7,278 nucleotides of DNA from contig JAEWFK010000143.1 in NCBI GenBank assembly GCA_023388835.1, positions 1-7,278 of the forward strand, given 5' to 3'. The notes below the pieces were generated by a model. It saw nothing but the letters and a program-made list of their open reading frames with translations, ran no database searches and was not told the origin of the DNA. The position numbers were made by a program, and so were the translations under genes. This stretch comes from Pseudomonadota bacterium (GTDB lineage: Bacteria; Pseudomonadota; Gammaproteobacteria; Burkholderiales; Burkholderiaceae_B). Of this stretch, positions 6,447 to 7,278 are shown in pieces (the stretch's first letter is position 1; every line of letters begins with the position of its first letter).

Positions 6447-7278
6447 GCCGGCTTCTCCCTCGCCCGCCTGACGCGCTCCAACAGCTCCGGTGCCTCGCCT
6501 TCAGTAAACAACTCGTCCACCGTGCGCGCGAGAATGCGGGACCAGTTCGGGGGGCCTTCTTGCCCGCGCTCCGGTCCGCTAGAGGAAGGCAGGTTGGGCT
6601 GTTCCTCCTCGCCGGCCAGATCCTCGAGGGCAAGACTGAAGAGCGCGGCGGGGGTGCGTGCCACATAGGCAAGCACAGCTTCCACGGGCGGGTCGGCCGG
6701 CATGGGTGCTTCCGCTGCCGCTTCGCCGGCCTGCTGCAGGGCAGCCCACAAAGCCTGCTTCTGGCTCTCGCGCTGTGATCGCTGATCTCGCGATGCATCC
6801 GGGTCAAACTGGCCCAGACGTTCCCGCCACTGGATATCCCGTCCGAGCCACCATCCTCGCAGCGTGGGCAGATCGTGGGTCGACACCATGGACATGGAGA
6901 GCGGGGGCCAAGCGTCCGGGCGCATGAATACCGGCTCCCCGTCTTGCTCCTGCTCTTGCTCTTGCTCCTGCTGAAACCAGAGCACGCTCATTCCGAGAAT
7001 CCCCCGCTTGTCCAGCGCGGCGCTGAAATCTTCAGGCACCGTACCCAAGTTCTCACCCACCACGACGGCCTGATGGCGCCATGCTTCCAGCACCAGCAGA
7101 TCCATCAAGTCCTCCCGCGGGTAGCGCAGATAGACGCCGTCCCGGGCGCCCGCCCCCTCAGGCACCAGCCACATGCGCGCCAGTCCCAAGACGTGGTCCA
7201 CGCGCACCCCTCCGGCATGCGCGAGTACGGCGCGCAGCGTGCCAATGAAGCCCTCATAGCCAAGTTGCCGCAACGCGC
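6443..7278 (-). CDS. malQ: 4-alpha-glucanotransferase (amylomaltase), C-terminal part (cut by right edge)
   Basis: MalQ is a cytosolic GH77 enzyme that transfers glucan segments between malto-oligosaccharides, releasing glucose and longer chains. About 277 residues are visible, roughly 40% of the usual 690-750; the 5' end lies beyond the window. All three GH77 catalytic motifs can be seen: GGVRVDHVLGL with the nucleophile Asp encoded at 7196-7198, VVVGENLGTVP with the acid/base Glu at 7052-7054, and VSTHDLPTLRGWW with the third Asp at 6872-6874. The late NLP...PNW segment (near 6540-6595) also fits. Between WF and the following PVF segment lies a Gln-Glu repeat encoded by a hexanucleotide repeat. 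The stop overlaps the treY start by 4 bases (ATGA), so the two form an operon that channels linear glucans towards trehalose. The only oddities are the repeat and a somewhat extended Ser/Gly/Glu-rich loop before PNW. Confidence 0.93.
   Translation of the reverse strand, partial: ALRQLGYEGFIGTLRAVLAHAGGVRVDHVLGLARMWLVPEGAGARDGVYLRYPREDLMDLLVLEAWRHQAVVVGENLGTVPEDFSAALDKRGILGMSVLWFQQEQEQEQEQDGEPVFMRPDAWPPLSMSMVSTHDLPTLRGWWLGRDIQWRERLGQFDPDASRDQRSQRESQKQALWAALQQAGEAAAEAPMPADPPVEAVLAYVARTPAALFSLALEDLAGEEEQPNLPSSSGPERGQEGPPNWSRILARTVDELFTEGEAPELLERVRRAREKPA
6455..6461 (-). promoter_or_regulatory. Ribosome binding site of treY inside malQ
   Basis: On the minus strand the sequence GAGGGAG lies 8 bases before the ATG at 6446, a good Shine-Dalgarno match with proper spacing. 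It sits within the last codons of malQ. Together with the ATGA stop-start overlap it fixes the treY start and suggests that treY can be translated both by coupling and by independent initiation. Confidence 0.6.
6944..6973 (-). repeat. Hexanucleotide tandem repeat encoding Gln-Glu in malQ
   Basis: On the minus strand, after a leading CAG, four consecutive hexamers follow the pattern CAGGAG, CAAGAG, CAAGAG, CAGGAG, then a final CAA that leads into GAC. They encode Q-QE-QE-QE-QE-Q followed by D. The units differ only by the synonymous third base of the Gln codon. A unit of 6 keeps the reading frame on expansion or contraction, so length variation would be tolerated. It lies on a presumed surface loop between the WF segment after the catalytic Glu and the motif holding the third catalytic Asp. 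Confidence 0.75.

Noticed and set aside
4628..6668. Two long plus-strand open frames (346 and 322 codons) opposite treY and malQ
   Set aside because: Both are antisense to genes with complete catalytic motifs. Their products look random and Arg/Pro-rich, with no plausible family.

Overview
The window is a compact, GC-rich bacterial segment with almost no spare DNA. Codon use, gene content and protein sequence style suggest a betaproteobacterium of the order Burkholderiales, probably near Bordetella/Achromobacter (Alcaligenaceae). That placement is inferred from general familiarity with these proteins, not from a search. Essentially all of the DNA is assigned to five genes (two cut by the window edges) and one divergent promoter region of about 200 bases. 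I see no tRNA, rRNA, IS element, CRISPR array or integrase.

Left block (1-3784), cyanophycin locus. The N-terminal third of a cyanophycin synthetase (cphA) runs leftwards off the window. Diverging from it across bases 815-1020 is a two-gene operon: an exporter-type ABC transporter (permease fused to ATPase, with an unusual N-terminal cytosolic extension) and a 171-residue DUF1854 protein whose start codon overlaps the transporter stop. Homologues of this pair are known as cyanophycin metabolism-associated, but to my knowledge the transported substrate and the role of DUF1854 are not established. This is the least understood system in the window.

Right block (3798-7278), alpha-glucan to trehalose. 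On the minus strand, the C-terminal part of a 4-alpha-glucanotransferase (malQ, entering from the right edge) overlaps by 4 bases a complete malto-oligosyltrehalose synthase (treY). MalQ remodels malto-oligosaccharides, and TreY isomerises the reducing-end glucose of such chains to a trehalosyl unit that TreZ would release as trehalose. TreZ and other glycogen genes are not visible and would be expected beyond the right edge.

The two blocks converge at 3782-3806. Only 13 bases separate the stop codons of the DUF1854 gene and treY, and both stops lie in opposite arms of one perfect hairpin. The window thus places a nitrogen/carbon reserve (cyanophycin) beside a carbon reserve and osmoprotectant pathway (glycogen/trehalose). 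They are transcribed separately, so a functional link is only a possibility.
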